Positions 1 through 6,673 of a DNA stretch of 21,350 bases are shown one piece after another. The stretch spans positions 1 to 21,350 of the forward strand of contig CAVGEY010000023.1 in assembly GCA_963628435.1 (NCBI GenBank), in the 5' to 3' direction. Made by a program: the position numbers and the translations under genes. The notes under the pieces were generated by a model. The model ran no database searches. It was not told where the DNA came from and worked only from the letters and a program-made list of their open reading frames with translations. Positions within the stretch are counted from its first letter, which is position 1, and the number at the start of each line of letters is the position of its first letter. This DNA is from CAKSQF01 sp963628435 (lineage in GTDB: Bacteria > Bacillota > Clostridia > Oscillospirales > CAG-272).

Positions 1-86
1 CAGGCCCGTACGGAGAATTTTTCGGATGTTCGAATTACAAAAGTTCAGGCTGCACATACAAAAGAAAGATAATAAAGCATGATTGA
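1..86 (+). CDS. C-terminal end of a protein with a topoisomerase-type C4 zinc finger (partial)
   Basis: The third forward frame is open from the window edge and ends in TGA at 84-86, giving 27 residues. They contain GPYGEFFGCSNY followed by SSGCTYKRK. This matches the second half of the zf-C4_Topoisom zinc ribbon (a Cys-x2-Cys knuckle, then a short glycine/aromatic stretch, then GCSNY and a last cysteine). The first knuckle lies outside the window. In Clostridia this ribbon ends topoisomerase I, some UvrD/RecQ-type helicases and some NERD-domain proteins, so the parent protein cannot be named. The promoter of the next gene overlaps this stop codon, so the two genes are probably transcribed separately. 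The frame choice rests on the motif; the other two forward frames are also open for a short distance but show nothing recognisable. Confidence 0.7.
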   Translation, partial: GPYGEFFGCSNYKSSGCTYKRKIIKHD

Positions 87-111
87 AAAATTCGAAATCT
101 TATGATATAAT
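83..111 (+). promoter_or_regulatory. Promoter of the amidohydrolase gene
   Basis: TTGAAA at 83-88 and TATAAT at 106-111 are separated by 17 bases, and a TG at 103-104 makes an extended -10. This gives a leader of about 70 bases before the ATG at 189. It is a standard sigma-A type site; no operator is obvious. Confidence 0.65.
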
Positions 112-188
112 TGAAGAAGATTCTGTTTTGCGTTATTAAAACACGAAGCGGCAGAACTTAAAGACTCACGAAAAGGACTGATGCAATT

Positions 189-1469
189 ATGAAAAGAGCA
201 TTTATCGGCGGAATTATACTTGACGGAACCGAAAACATGACCGCGCAGGTCGGAAAGGCGATACTCGTCGATGACGGAAGAATTTCCGACATCGTTCCCG
301 AAAACAATCTGCCCGACGGATACGAAAAAATAAATCTCGGCGGAAAGTACATTCTTCCCGGTCTGATAAATCTGCACGTGCATCTTGCGGGCTCGGGCAA
401 ACCGAAGAAAAAACAGCCCGATTCGGTTAAACTGGTGAAGCTCATCACATCCAATGCGCTTATGCGCAGCATCGGCAGAAAGCTGGTTGCGGGATATGCC
501 GAAGCAGAGCTTCTGAGCGGTGTTACAACCATACGCACGGTTGGCGGAATCGCCGATTTCGACAGTCATATAAGAGATGAAATAAATTCCGGAAAGAAAA
601 TCGGACCGAGAATACTCGCGTCAAACATGGCTATTTCGGTGCACGGCGGACACATGGCGGGCTCACTCGCATACGAGGCATCGTCGCCCGAAGAGGCCGT
701 CGGATATGTCGACAAAATCGCCGCCGACAAGCCGAATCTCATAAAGCTGATGATAACCGGCGGTGTACTTGATGCCGAAAAAGTCGGCGAACCGGGTGTA
801 CTCAGAATGTCTCCCGAAATCGTCAAAGCCGCCTGCGACCGCGCGCACGCTCTCGGATACAAGGTTGCGGCGCATGTCGAAAGTCCCGAAGGGGTTATGG
901 TCGCTCTCGAAAACGGAGTCGATTCGATAGAGCACGGTGCGAAGCCGTCCGCCGAGATGATTGAGCTGTTCAAAAAGCAGGAAGCATTTCAGGTTTCGAC
1001 AATCTCTCCCGCTCTTCCCTTTGCGTTGTTCGACCGTTCTGTATCGCACGCCACCTACGAACAGCAGGAAAACGGAAAAATCGTATTTGACGGAATCATC
1101 TCCCTCGCGAAAGAATGTCTGAAAGAAGGCATCCCGGTCGGTCTCGGCACCGATACGGCCTGCCCGTATGTTACGCAGTACGACATGTGGAGAGAGCTTT
1201 GCTATTTTGTAAAATATTGCGGAGTTACAAACAAATTCGCGCTCTATTCGGCAACTCTTCTCAACGCAAGGCTTGCGGGCATCGGAGATATTACCGGTTC
1301 GATTGAAAAAGGCAAGATGGCCGAGATGATTGTCGTTGACGGTAATCCGCTTGAAAATCTTCGGGTGCTGAGAGAGCCGAAGACGGTTATCATGCACGAA
1401 AGAATAATTGACTCGCCGAAGCCGAAGAAAATTCCCGAAGTCGAGACCGAGCTTGACAAGTGGCTGTAA
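189..1469 (+). CDS. Amidohydrolase family protein (imidazolonepropionase/Xaa-Pro dipeptidase-like)
   Basis: A 426-residue cytoplasmic metal-dependent hydrolase of the amidohydrolase superfamily. An N-terminal beta-sandwich part (about 1-55) leads into a TIM barrel. The metal-site motifs are in order: H63-V-H65 after strand 1 (PGLINLHVHL), K186 in LIKLMITGG (the probable carboxylated lysine bridge), H229 (AAHVES), H249 (SIEHG) and D322 (GLGTDTA). The C-terminus returns to the sandwich (GKMAEMIVVDGNPLENL). No signal peptide is seen. This subgroup is often annotated as imidazolonepropionase-like; relatives cleave Xaa-Pro dipeptides or cyclic amides, and the substrate here cannot be read from sequence. 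No histidine-degradation genes are adjacent, which argues against true HutI. AAAGGA lies 11 bases before the ATG. The gene is flanked by its own promoter and terminator. Confidence 0.9.
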   Translation: MKRAFIGGIILDGTENMTAQVGKAILVDDGRISDIVPENNLPDGYEKINLGGKYILPGLINLHVHLAGSGKPKKKQPDSVKLVKLITSNALMRSIGRKLVAGYAEAELLSGVTTIRTVGGIADFDSHIRDEINSGKKIGPRILASNMAISVHGGHMAGSLAYEASSPEEAVGYVDKIAADKPNLIKLMITGGVLDAEKVGEPGVLRMSPEIVKAACDRAHALGYKVAAHVESPEGVMVALENGVDSIEHGAKPSAEMIELFKKQEAFQVSTISPALPFALFDRSVSHATYEQQENGKIVFDGIISLAKECLKEGIPVGLGTDTACPYVTQYDMWRELCYFVKYCGVTNKFALYSATLLNARLAGIGDITGSIEKGKMAEMIVVDGNPLENLRVLREPKTVIMHERIIDSPKPKKIPEVETELDKWL

Positions 1470-1486
1470 AAAATCAAAGAGTTACG

Positions 1487-1528
1487 CCTGTACGGTTTCA
1501 ATACCGTACAGGTATAATTTTTTATTTT
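1487..1528 (+). terminator. Rho-independent terminator of the amidohydrolase gene
   Basis: A perfect 10-base-pair stem (CCTGTACGGT at 1487-1496 with ACCGTACAGG at 1503-1512) and a 6-base loop are followed by a T-rich tract. It lies 17 bases after the stop codon. Confidence 0.9.
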
Positions 1529-1755
1529 CGGCAACTCGAAATTCGTTTTTCGGAAAGCGATTATAAAAGGCTGACGGCAGGATGCTTCATTTTACGGTGA
1601 TCGGCGGCGCGATTACCGCAGGGAAAAAGAAAAAGCGCAGAATTTAATCCGAATACATTTTGATAATGCGGCTGTCCTAAGGTAACGGCATTAACTTATG
1701 CTTTGCAAATTTTATAAAATTCGATATGATTTTTCGTTTCGGCACTATAAGACGA
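1529..1755. other. Intergenic stretch without a convincing gene
   Basis: Between the amidohydrolase terminator and the uxaC promoter I see no gene I would defend. A 21-codon ORF (1582-1647, plus strand, starting MLHFTVIGG and ending in KKKKRRI) has a poorly placed purine stretch upstream and no recognisable relatives. It could be chance or the remnant of a membrane protein's C-terminus. No riboswitch fold was recognised. Confidence 0.4.
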
Positions 1756-1784
1756 TTGAATATTTTTTTTATATGTGATATAAT
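1756..1784 (+). promoter_or_regulatory. Promoter of uxaC
   Basis: TTGAAT at 1756-1761, a 17-base spacer and TATAAT at 1779-1784, with TG at 1776-1777 forming an extended -10. The layout is nearly the same as the amidohydrolase promoter at 83-111. The leader to the ATG at 1842 is about 50 bases. Confidence 0.7.
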
Positions 1785-1841
1785 TTAAGCGATAAAGCCG
1801 TACCGAACGGTCAAACTCAACAGAAAGGCAGGGTTACATAT

Positions 1842-3239
1842 ATGGAATTTATAAACGAAGATTTTTTACTTAACAATGACACGGCAAAGAGGCTATATCA
1901 TGGTTATGCCGAAAATATGCCGATAATCGACTATCACTGCCATATAAATCCGAAAGAAATTGCCGAAGACCGCAAATTCGGGAGCATAACCGAAGTCTGG
2001 CTCGGCGGCGATCACTACAAGTGGAGGCTGATTCGCTGCAACGGTGTACCCGAGAACGAGGTAACGGGCGACTGCGATGATTTTGTCAAGTTCAAAAGAT
2101 TTGCCGAGATGCTGCCGAAATCAATCGGCAACCCGATGTATCACTGGACACATCTTGAACTCAAAAGATATTTCGGCTATAACGGTATACTGAATGCCGA
2201 CACGGCATCCGAAGTCTACGCGCTCTGCAACGAGAAGCTGAAAGACGATTCGATGTCCGCAAAAGGAATTATCAGGAAGTCAAATGTCAGATTGATAGGT
2301 ACGACCGACGACCCTGCGGACAGTCTGGAATGGCATGCCGAAATAAAAAAGCAGGGTGATCTCGACACTGCGGTTGTTCCCTCTTTCAGACCCGACCGCG
2401 CCGTCAACATCGAAAAAGACGGTTTTGCCGAATATATTCACACGCTCTCCAAGGCGGCCGACATCGAAATCAGCGATTTTTCAACTCTTATGGCCGCACT
2501 TACAAAAAGACTTGACTTTTTCCGATTGCTCGGATGCAGAGCATCCGATCACGGCATCGGCTACATTCCGTTCGCGCCTGCGGCAAAATCGGAGATTGAT
2601 GAAATCCTCTGTGCGAAAATGTCGGGAGGGCAGATCGACAAATTACAGATTGAAAAATACAAAACCGCCGTTTTGCTCGCTCTTGCCCGCGAATACGCGA
2701 AAAGAGATATTGTTATGCAGCTGCATTACGGCGTTCAGCGAAACACGAACAAAAAAATGTTTCTGACGCTCGGCGCGGATGCCGGATACGACTGCATCTG
2801 CGAATCCGAATGCAGTGAGAAGATTACCGCTTTTCTGAGCGAGCTTGAATACGAAAATTCGCTGCCGAAAACAATCATATATTCGCTGAATCCGCGCGAC
2901 AACGAAATGATTGATTCGATAATCGGCTGTTTCCACGAGAGCGGCGTCTGCGGAAAAGTTCAGCACGGCGCGGCGTGGTGGTTCAACGATACCAAAGAGG
3001 GTATGGAACATCACATCAAATCGCTTGCGAGCATTTCCCTGCTCGGCAGTTTTGTGGGAATGCTCACCGATTCGAGAAGTTTTCTGTCATATACGAGGCA
3101 CGAATATTTCAGAAGAATTCTCTGCGGCATTATCGGCGAGTGGGTGGAAGCCGGAGAATATCCGAATGACGAAAAAGCTCTGTCCGGACTTATCGCCGAC
3201 ATCAGCTACAACAATGCCGAAAAGTTTTTCAACGTTTAA
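1842..3239 (+). CDS. uxaC: Glucuronate isomerase (uronate isomerase)
   Basis: A 465-residue protein of normal length for UxaC, which converts D-glucuronate to D-fructuronate and D-galacturonate to D-tagaturonate, the first intracellular step of hexuronate use. It is a distant TIM-barrel member of the amidohydrolase superfamily. The family signature YHCHINPKEIAEDRKF starts at residue 31, with H32 and H34 as metal ligands. Further family blocks are VRLIGTTDDPADSLEWH, MQLHYGVQRNTNKKMF, KVQHGAAWWFND and the C-terminal LTDSRSFLSYTRHEYFRR. The rest of the pathway (uxuA/uxaB/uxuB, kdgK, a transporter) is not next to it, so here it is a single-gene unit with its own promoter and terminator. The ATG at 1842 follows AGAAAGGCAGGG. 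The GH2 enzyme encoded further on could supply glucuronate if it is a glucuronidase, but that link is only inference. Confidence 0.95.
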   Translation: MEFINEDFLLNNDTAKRLYHGYAENMPIIDYHCHINPKEIAEDRKFGSITEVWLGGDHYKWRLIRCNGVPENEVTGDCDDFVKFKRFAEMLPKSIGNPMYHWTHLELKRYFGYNGILNADTASEVYALCNEKLKDDSMSAKGIIRKSNVRLIGTTDDPADSLEWHAEIKKQGDLDTAVVPSFRPDRAVNIEKDGFAEYIHTLSKAADIEISDFSTLMAALTKRLDFFRLLGCRASDHGIGYIPFAPAAKSEIDEILCAKMSGGQIDKLQIEKYKTAVLLALAREYAKRDIVMQLHYGVQRNTNKKMFLTLGADAGYDCICESECSEKITAFLSELEYENSLPKTIIYSLNPRDNEMIDSIIGCFHESGVCGKVQHGAAWWFNDTKEGMEHHIKSLASISLLGSFVGMLTDSRSFLSYTRHEYFRRILCGIIGEWVEAGEYPNDEKALSGLIADISYNNAEKFFNV

Positions 3240-3253
3240 TTCGACAGATACAG

Positions 3254-3286
3254 AAAACAGCAGGGCAAATGCCCTGCTGTTTTTAT
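3254..3286. terminator. Bidirectional terminator between uxaC and the GGGtGRT gene
   Basis: A 12-base-pair stem, AACAGCAGGGCA (3256-3267) with TGCCCTGCTGTT (3270-3281), has T runs on both strands. It ends the converging uxaC (plus) and nifU-like/GGGtGRT (minus) transcripts. Confidence 0.88.
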
Positions 3287-3300
3287 AGCTTTATGTTGTT

Positions 3301-4305
3301 TCAGGCGTTCTTCATTGCCTCTTCTACGGCAACGGCAACCGCAACGGTAGCACCTACCATCGGGTTATTGCCCATGCCGATAAGTCCCATCATCTCAACG
3401 TGAGCGGGAACCGAGGACGAGCCTGCGAACTGTGCATCGGAATGCATTCTTCCCATTGTATCGGTCATACCGTAGGAAGAAGGACCTGCTGCCATATTAT
3501 CGGGGTGAAGTGTTCTGCCTGTACCGCCGCCGGATGCAACCGAGAAATACTTAACGCCGTTCTCAACGCACCACTTTTTATATGTACCTGCAACGGGATG
3601 CTGGAATCTGGTCGGGTTGGTCGAGTTACCGGTAATCGATACGCCGACATTCTCGAGCTTCATGATAGCAACGCCTTCGGGAACGTTATCGGCGCCGTAG
3701 CATTTAACAGCCGCACGGGGTCCCTTTGAGAAGGGAGTTTCGGATACGACCTTTACCGTTTCGGTATAGGGATCGAATTCGGTCTTTACATAGGTAAAGC
3801 CGTTGATACGCGAAATGATATATGCGGCGTCTTTTCCGAGGCCGTTAAGGATAACGCGCAGAGGTTTAACGCGGACTTTGTTTGCGTTAAGCGCAATCTT
3901 GATAGCGCCTTCGGCTGCCGCAAATGATTCATGTCCGGCAAGGAAGCAGAAACATTCGGTTTCTTCGGAAAGAAGCATCTTACCGAGGTTGCCGTGGCCG
4001 AGACCGACTTTACGGTTTTCGGCAACAGAGCCGGGGATGCAGAATGACTGAAGTCCGACACCGATTGCGGCTGCTGCGTCTGCGGCTTTTTTGCATCCGC
4101 TCTTAATGGCGATTGCCGCGCCTACCGTATATGCCCATTTTGCGTTTTCGAAGCAGATAGGCTGTGTTTCCTCGGTAATTTTATAAGGATCTATTCCCTT
4201 TTCATCGCAGATTGCCTTGCACTCATCGATGGAGGAAATTCCGTATTCTTTCAGAACGCCGAGAATCTTAGCCTCGCGTCTTTCATAACCTTCAAACTGT
4301 GCCAT
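3301..4305 (-). CDS. GGGtGRT family protein
   Basis: A 334-residue soluble protein that carries the motif naming its family: GGGTGRTLHPDN at about residues 260-271, followed by AAGPSSYGMTDTMGRMHSDAQ. The C-terminus is rich in Gly, Ala and Val (GMGNNPMVGATVAVAVAVEE). Family members are widespread in Clostridia and typically lie directly behind a NifU/IscU-like gene, as here (18-base gap). The biochemical function is not established as far as I know; the partnership suggests binding or use of an Fe-S or other cysteine-held metal centre. The N-terminal part (MAQFEGYERREAKILGVLKE) is helical and charged. AAAGGAGGAAT precedes the ATG at 4305 at ideal spacing, so translation should be strong. No membrane segment or signal peptide is present. 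Confidence 0.9.
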   Translation of the reverse strand: MAQFEGYERREAKILGVLKEYGISSIDECKAICDEKGIDPYKITEETQPICFENAKWAYTVGAAIAIKSGCKKAADAAAAIGVGLQSFCIPGSVAENRKVGLGHGNLGKMLLSEETECFCFLAGHESFAAAEGAIKIALNANKVRVKPLRVILNGLGKDAAYIISRINGFTYVKTEFDPYTETVKVVSETPFSKGPRAAVKCYGADNVPEGVAIMKLENVGVSITGNSTNPTRFQHPVAGTYKKWCVENGVKYFSVASGGGTGRTLHPDNMAAGPSSYGMTDTMGRMHSDAQFAGSSSVPAHVEMMGLIGMGNNPMVGATVAVAVAVEEAMKNA

Positions 4306-4323
4306 TTGGGTATTCCTCCTTTA

Positions 4324-5046
4324 TTATTCTTTGCGCGGGTCGATATACTTAACCGCGCCGTCTTCGGGTTTGAATCTGCCGTATGTACCCATAGCTTTCT
4401 TATATGCTTCGCCGGGTTCCATACCCTTTTTGATAAAATCGGTCATCTTGCCGAGAGATACAAATTCGTAGCCGATTACTTCATCGTTTTCGTCAAGAGC
4501 CATTCTTGTGCAATATCCCTCTGTCATCTCGAGATAACGGACACCCTTAGCCTTTGTGCCGTACATGGTACCTACCATCGAACGGGCGCCTTTGCCGAGG
4601 TCTTCCATTCCCGCACCGATAACAAGTCCGCCCTCGGAGAACGCCGACTGGGTTCTGCCGTAGACAATCTGCAGGAACAGTTCACGCATTGCGGTGTTGA
4701 TGGCATCGCAAACGAGGTCTGTATTGAGTGCTTCGAGAATTGTTTTGCCGGGGAGAATTTCGGCTGCCATAGCCGCCGAGTGAGTCATACCCGAGCATCC
4801 GATTGTTTCGACAAGTGCTTCTTCGATAACGCCGTTCTTAACGTTCAGCGAGAGTTTGCAGGCTCCCTGCTGGGGTGCGCACCAACCTACTCCGTGCGTA
4901 TAGCCCGAAATATCGGTAATCTGTTTTGCCTGAATCCATTTGCCTTCTTCGGGAAGAGGCGCGGGACCGTGATCGCAACCTTTTCTTACGCTGCACATCT
5001 CAGCGACTTCGGCGCTGGTTGTGTAGGCATATTTTTCATTGCTCAT
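4324..5046 (-). CDS. NifU/IscU-like iron-sulfur scaffold protein (partner of GGGtGRT)
   Basis: A 240-residue protein whose central part resembles the IscU/NifU N-terminal scaffold. GACKLSLNV at 61-69 and GCSGMTHSAAMAAEILPGKT at 83-102 correspond to the first two cysteine blocks of IscU (C63, C84), and C113 (LVCDAINTAM) fits the third. Additional cysteines at 18, 24, 56 and 179 are not part of the IscU set and may be lineage-specific ligands. Canonical IscU is about 130 residues; the extra N- and C-terminal segments are a feature of this Clostridial subgroup. No cysteine desulfurase (iscS/nifS) is nearby, so a dedicated assembly or carrier role for the GGGtGRT partner is more likely than general Fe-S assembly (inference). 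AAAAGGAGAT precedes the ATG. It is the first gene of a two-gene operon with a clear promoter. Confidence 0.85.
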   Translation of the reverse strand: MSNEKYAYTTSAEVAEMCSVRKGCDHGPAPLPEEGKWIQAKQITDISGYTHGVGWCAPQQGACKLSLNVKNGVIEEALVETIGCSGMTHSAAMAAEILPGKTILEALNTDLVCDAINTAMRELFLQIVYGRTQSAFSEGGLVIGAGMEDLGKGARSMVGTMYGTKAKGVRYLEMTEGYCTRMALDENDEVIGYEFVSLGKMTDFIKKGMEPGEAYKKAMGTYGRFKPEDGAVKYIDPRKE

Positions 5047-5088
5047 AAATTTATCTCCTTTTAATGATTTGGAAAAGCTCTACCCTAA

Positions 5089-5117
5089 ATTATACAATAG
5101 TTCTGAAAAAAAATCAA
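5089..5117 (-). promoter_or_regulatory. Promoter of the NifU-like/GGGtGRT operon
   Basis: On the minus strand TTGATT (5117-5112), a 17-base spacer containing six Ts, and TATAAT (5094-5089). The transcription start would fall about 35 bases before the ATG at 5046. Confidence 0.72.
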
Positions 5118-5238
5118 GTGGCCGAACAAATAAAAAGCGTCAAAAAGTAAATTTACGGCAGAATTAACATAAAAACAGCACATTTTGTACCTTTATTTAT
5201 CATTCGTGAGTACAGCGACGATTACAGTCTTTTAATCG

Positions 5239-5272
5239 AAAAATCGGCAGGCCTTGAAATCAAGGTCTGCCG
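5239..5272 (-). terminator. Terminator of the short-chain dehydrogenase gene
   Basis: A 13-base-pair stem with one wobble pair (CGGCAG..CCTTGA at 5245-5257 with TCAAGG..CTGCCG at 5260-5272). On the minus strand it is followed by ATTTTT. It starts 8 bases after the stop codon. Confidence 0.85.
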
Positions 5273-5279
5273 GACTTTA

Positions 5280-6026
5280 TCAGGTCTGTGCCGCTCCGTC
5301 TACCGACAGAATTTCGCCGGTTACATAGCTTGCGAGATCACTTGCGAGGAAGAGGAATACGTTTGCGACTTCTTCGGGCTCACCCATTCTTCCGAGCGGA
5401 ATGGGAGCGCACACGCGTTTAACAAGCTCTTCGGGAAGATTTGCAACCATATCGGTACGTGTTACGCCGGGAGCAACCGCATTTACGCGGATATTATCGC
5501 GGCCGAGCTCACGCGCAAGGCTTCTCGTAAGGCCGTTTACGGCAAATTTGCTGGTAGGATAGCCTACACCCGACGGCTGACCGTAAAGGCTGACCATTGA
5601 GCTTGTGTTGATAATTACTCCGCCGCCCTCTTCTTTCATAATCGGGGCAACAGCGCGGCATCCGTTGAATACGGCGGTAACGTTCAGGTCCATGATCTTC
5701 CTGAAGGCTTCGGGATCATACTGATAGAGAGGTTCGCGAGCGGATACGCCGGCGTTATTTACCAGAATATCAACGCGTCCGAATTTTTCCTTTACTTCAT
5801 TTATTGCCGATTCTACCGATGCGTAGTCGCTGAGATCGGGTGCGAGTCCGATTACGTCATAATCGGGGTTTTCGGCATGAAGTTTTTCGAGTGCCTTATC
5901 GACGGTTTCCTTGCGTGAGCCGAAAAGTGCAACGGAGGCACCGTTTTTCAGAAATGTTTCGACAATCGCAAATCCGATACCGCGTGTTCCGCCGGTTACG
6001 ATTGCCTTTTTTCCGTTAAGAAGCAT
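5280..6026 (-). CDS. SDR family NAD(P)-dependent oxidoreductase (FabG-like)
   Basis: A 248-residue classical short-chain dehydrogenase/reductase, the normal length. The cofactor loop TGGTRGIG is at 11-18, NNAGVS at 90-95, and the catalytic tetrad is N115, S143, Y156 and K160 (YPTSK). The PG motif (VAPGVTRTDM) and the C-terminal VTGEILSVDGA are those of the FabG/3-oxoacyl-ACP reductase and glucose-dehydrogenase branch. There is no fatty-acid gene nearby, so it may act on a sugar, polyol or other keto substrate rather than in lipid synthesis; the substrate is not readable from sequence. The residues after the second strand (LFGSRKET) suggest NADP(H) preference, which is an inference. AAAAGGAGAT precedes the ATG. 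It is monocistronic, with a consensus promoter and its own terminator. Confidence 0.92.
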   Translation of the reverse strand: MLLNGKKAIVTGGTRGIGFAIVETFLKNGASVALFGSRKETVDKALEKLHAENPDYDVIGLAPDLSDYASVESAINEVKEKFGRVDILVNNAGVSAREPLYQYDPEAFRKIMDLNVTAVFNGCRAVAPIMKEEGGGVIINTSSMVSLYGQPSGVGYPTSKFAVNGLTRSLARELGRDNIRVNAVAPGVTRTDMVANLPEELVKRVCAPIPLGRMGEPEEVANVFLFLASDLASYVTGEILSVDGAAQT

Positions 6027-6077
6027 ATACTTATCTCCTTTTATTTTTTGCCGTTTTCGCGGCTTTTTTACTTTCTG

Positions 6078-6106
6078 ATTATAGCATCAATCGGTGGTAA
6101 TGTCAA
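6078..6106 (-). promoter_or_regulatory. Consensus promoter of the SDR gene
   Basis: Minus strand TTGACA (6106-6101), exactly 17 bases, TATAAT (6083-6078). Both hexamers are perfect sigma-A consensus, so strong constitutive transcription is expected. Confidence 0.82.
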
Positions 6107-6159
6107 GTTTTCCGAACGATTTTTGCAAAAATCGACCGGGTTTCGACGATAACAAGGCG

Positions 6160-6188
6160 AAAAACGCCCGATTTCCAAAATCGGACGT
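6160..6188 (-). terminator. Terminator of the gap-truncated membrane protein gene
   Basis: ACGCCCGATTT (6164-6174) pairs with AAATCGGACGT (6178-6188) with one wobble pair, and a T run follows on the minus strand. It lies 8 bases after the TAA at 6197-6199. The plus-strand side is also T-rich, so it could work in both directions. Confidence 0.75.
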
Positions 6189-6196
6189 TTTTTGCT

Positions 6197-6305
6197 TTAT
6201 TTTGAGTTCTTGGTTTTTACGGCAATTACAAGTCCCGCTATCATTTCGACAATCGAGAGTCCGAGCATCACCGCAGGGATGTGAGATGTTTTCGGTCGAG
6301 TCGGA
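6197..6305 (-). CDS. C-terminal fragment of a membrane protein, cut by an assembly gap
   Basis: The minus strand from the gap edge to TAA at 6197-6199 reads 35 residues in one frame. They include a hydrophobic helix (HIPAVMLGLSIVEMIAGLVI, then AV) and a short basic tail (KTKNSK), the usual end of an inner-membrane protein with a cytoplasmic tail. A good terminator follows. The 5' part lies in the run of N. No in-frame start is visible in the 79 bases on the other side of the gap, so the gap hides the start and may be longer than 52 bases. Family unknown. Confidence 0.6.
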
Positions 6306-6357
6306 NNNNNNNNNNNNNNNNNNNNNNNNNNNNNNNNNNNNNNNNNNNNNNNNNNNN
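6306..6357. other. Assembly gap (52 N)
   Basis: A run of 52 undetermined bases. It interrupts a minus-strand membrane-protein gene. The flank at 6358-6436 contains no start codon for that gene, only a 6-base-pair hairpin (CAGCCG at 6370-6375 with CGGCTG at 6384-6389), and no recognisable gene. The true size of the missing segment cannot be judged. Confidence 0.98.
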
Positions 6358-6436
6358 AGATTACCGAGGCAGCCGAATAACGGCGGCTGTTAAAAAGTCG
6401 GGCGGCTTTCCGGCAGTCGATTACATATTTCGTAGA

Positions 6437-6631
6437 TTAGAGCAGAGAGGCTAAAAGATCTCCGTAACCTACGATATTGAAGTGCGAATCCTTTGTTGTA
6501 TCGGTTTTCGCGTAATAATATCCTTTGATGCAGAAGCGGCTGTCTTTTAATACTTTATCGCCGTTATCGCTGACCTCGACATAACCGAGAATACTGAAAT
6601 GGCTGTCTTTCAGAACAAGTTGTTTTGACAC
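6437..6631 (-). CDS. 64-residue protein built of three DS-F-I-GY repeats
   Basis: A 64-residue unrecognised protein starting with GTG at 6631, with AAAGGAG 8 bases upstream. Almost the whole chain is a threefold repeat: LKDSHFSILGYVEV, then LKDSRFCIKGYYYA, then TKDSHFNIVGYGDL (about residues 7-20, 28-41 and 46-59). Each unit has the pattern KDS-aromatic-x-Ile-x-Gly-Tyr, as in small beta-strand repeat folds (for example beta-flower or WG-like repeats that read as 'D..G..IGY'). This fold suggestion is inference. There is no signal peptide, membrane helix or cysteine motif. It sits 42 bases behind the AIM24-family gene on the same strand and is probably cotranscribed with it. The coding case rests on the internal repeat and the good ribosome site. 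Confidence 0.72.
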   Translation of the reverse strand: MSKQLVLKDSHFSILGYVEVSDNGDKVLKDSRFCIKGYYYAKTDTTKDSHFNIVGYGDLLASLL

Positions 6632-6673
6632 GGATTTCTACTCCTTTCGGCTGTTTTTATATATAACGCTGAA

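Noticed and set aside
1582..1647. 21-codon ORF ending in KKKKRRI between the amidohydrolase and uxaC
   Set aside because: Poor ribosome site and no recognisable relatives; cannot be separated from chance.
1672..1691. GTCCTAAGGTA, which resembles the conserved 23S rRNA segment cut by I-CeuI
   Set aside because: Only about 11 bases match and the neighbouring bases are not rRNA; a chance match in an intergenic stretch.
4306..5064. A 252-codon plus-strand ORF opposite the NifU-like gene
   Set aside because: Shadow of the NifU-like coding frame, whose cysteine motifs and ribosome site are clear.
6370..6389. Hairpin right of the gap as a possible terminator of the 64-residue protein gene
   Set aside because: The stem is only 6 base pairs and no U run follows on the minus strand.
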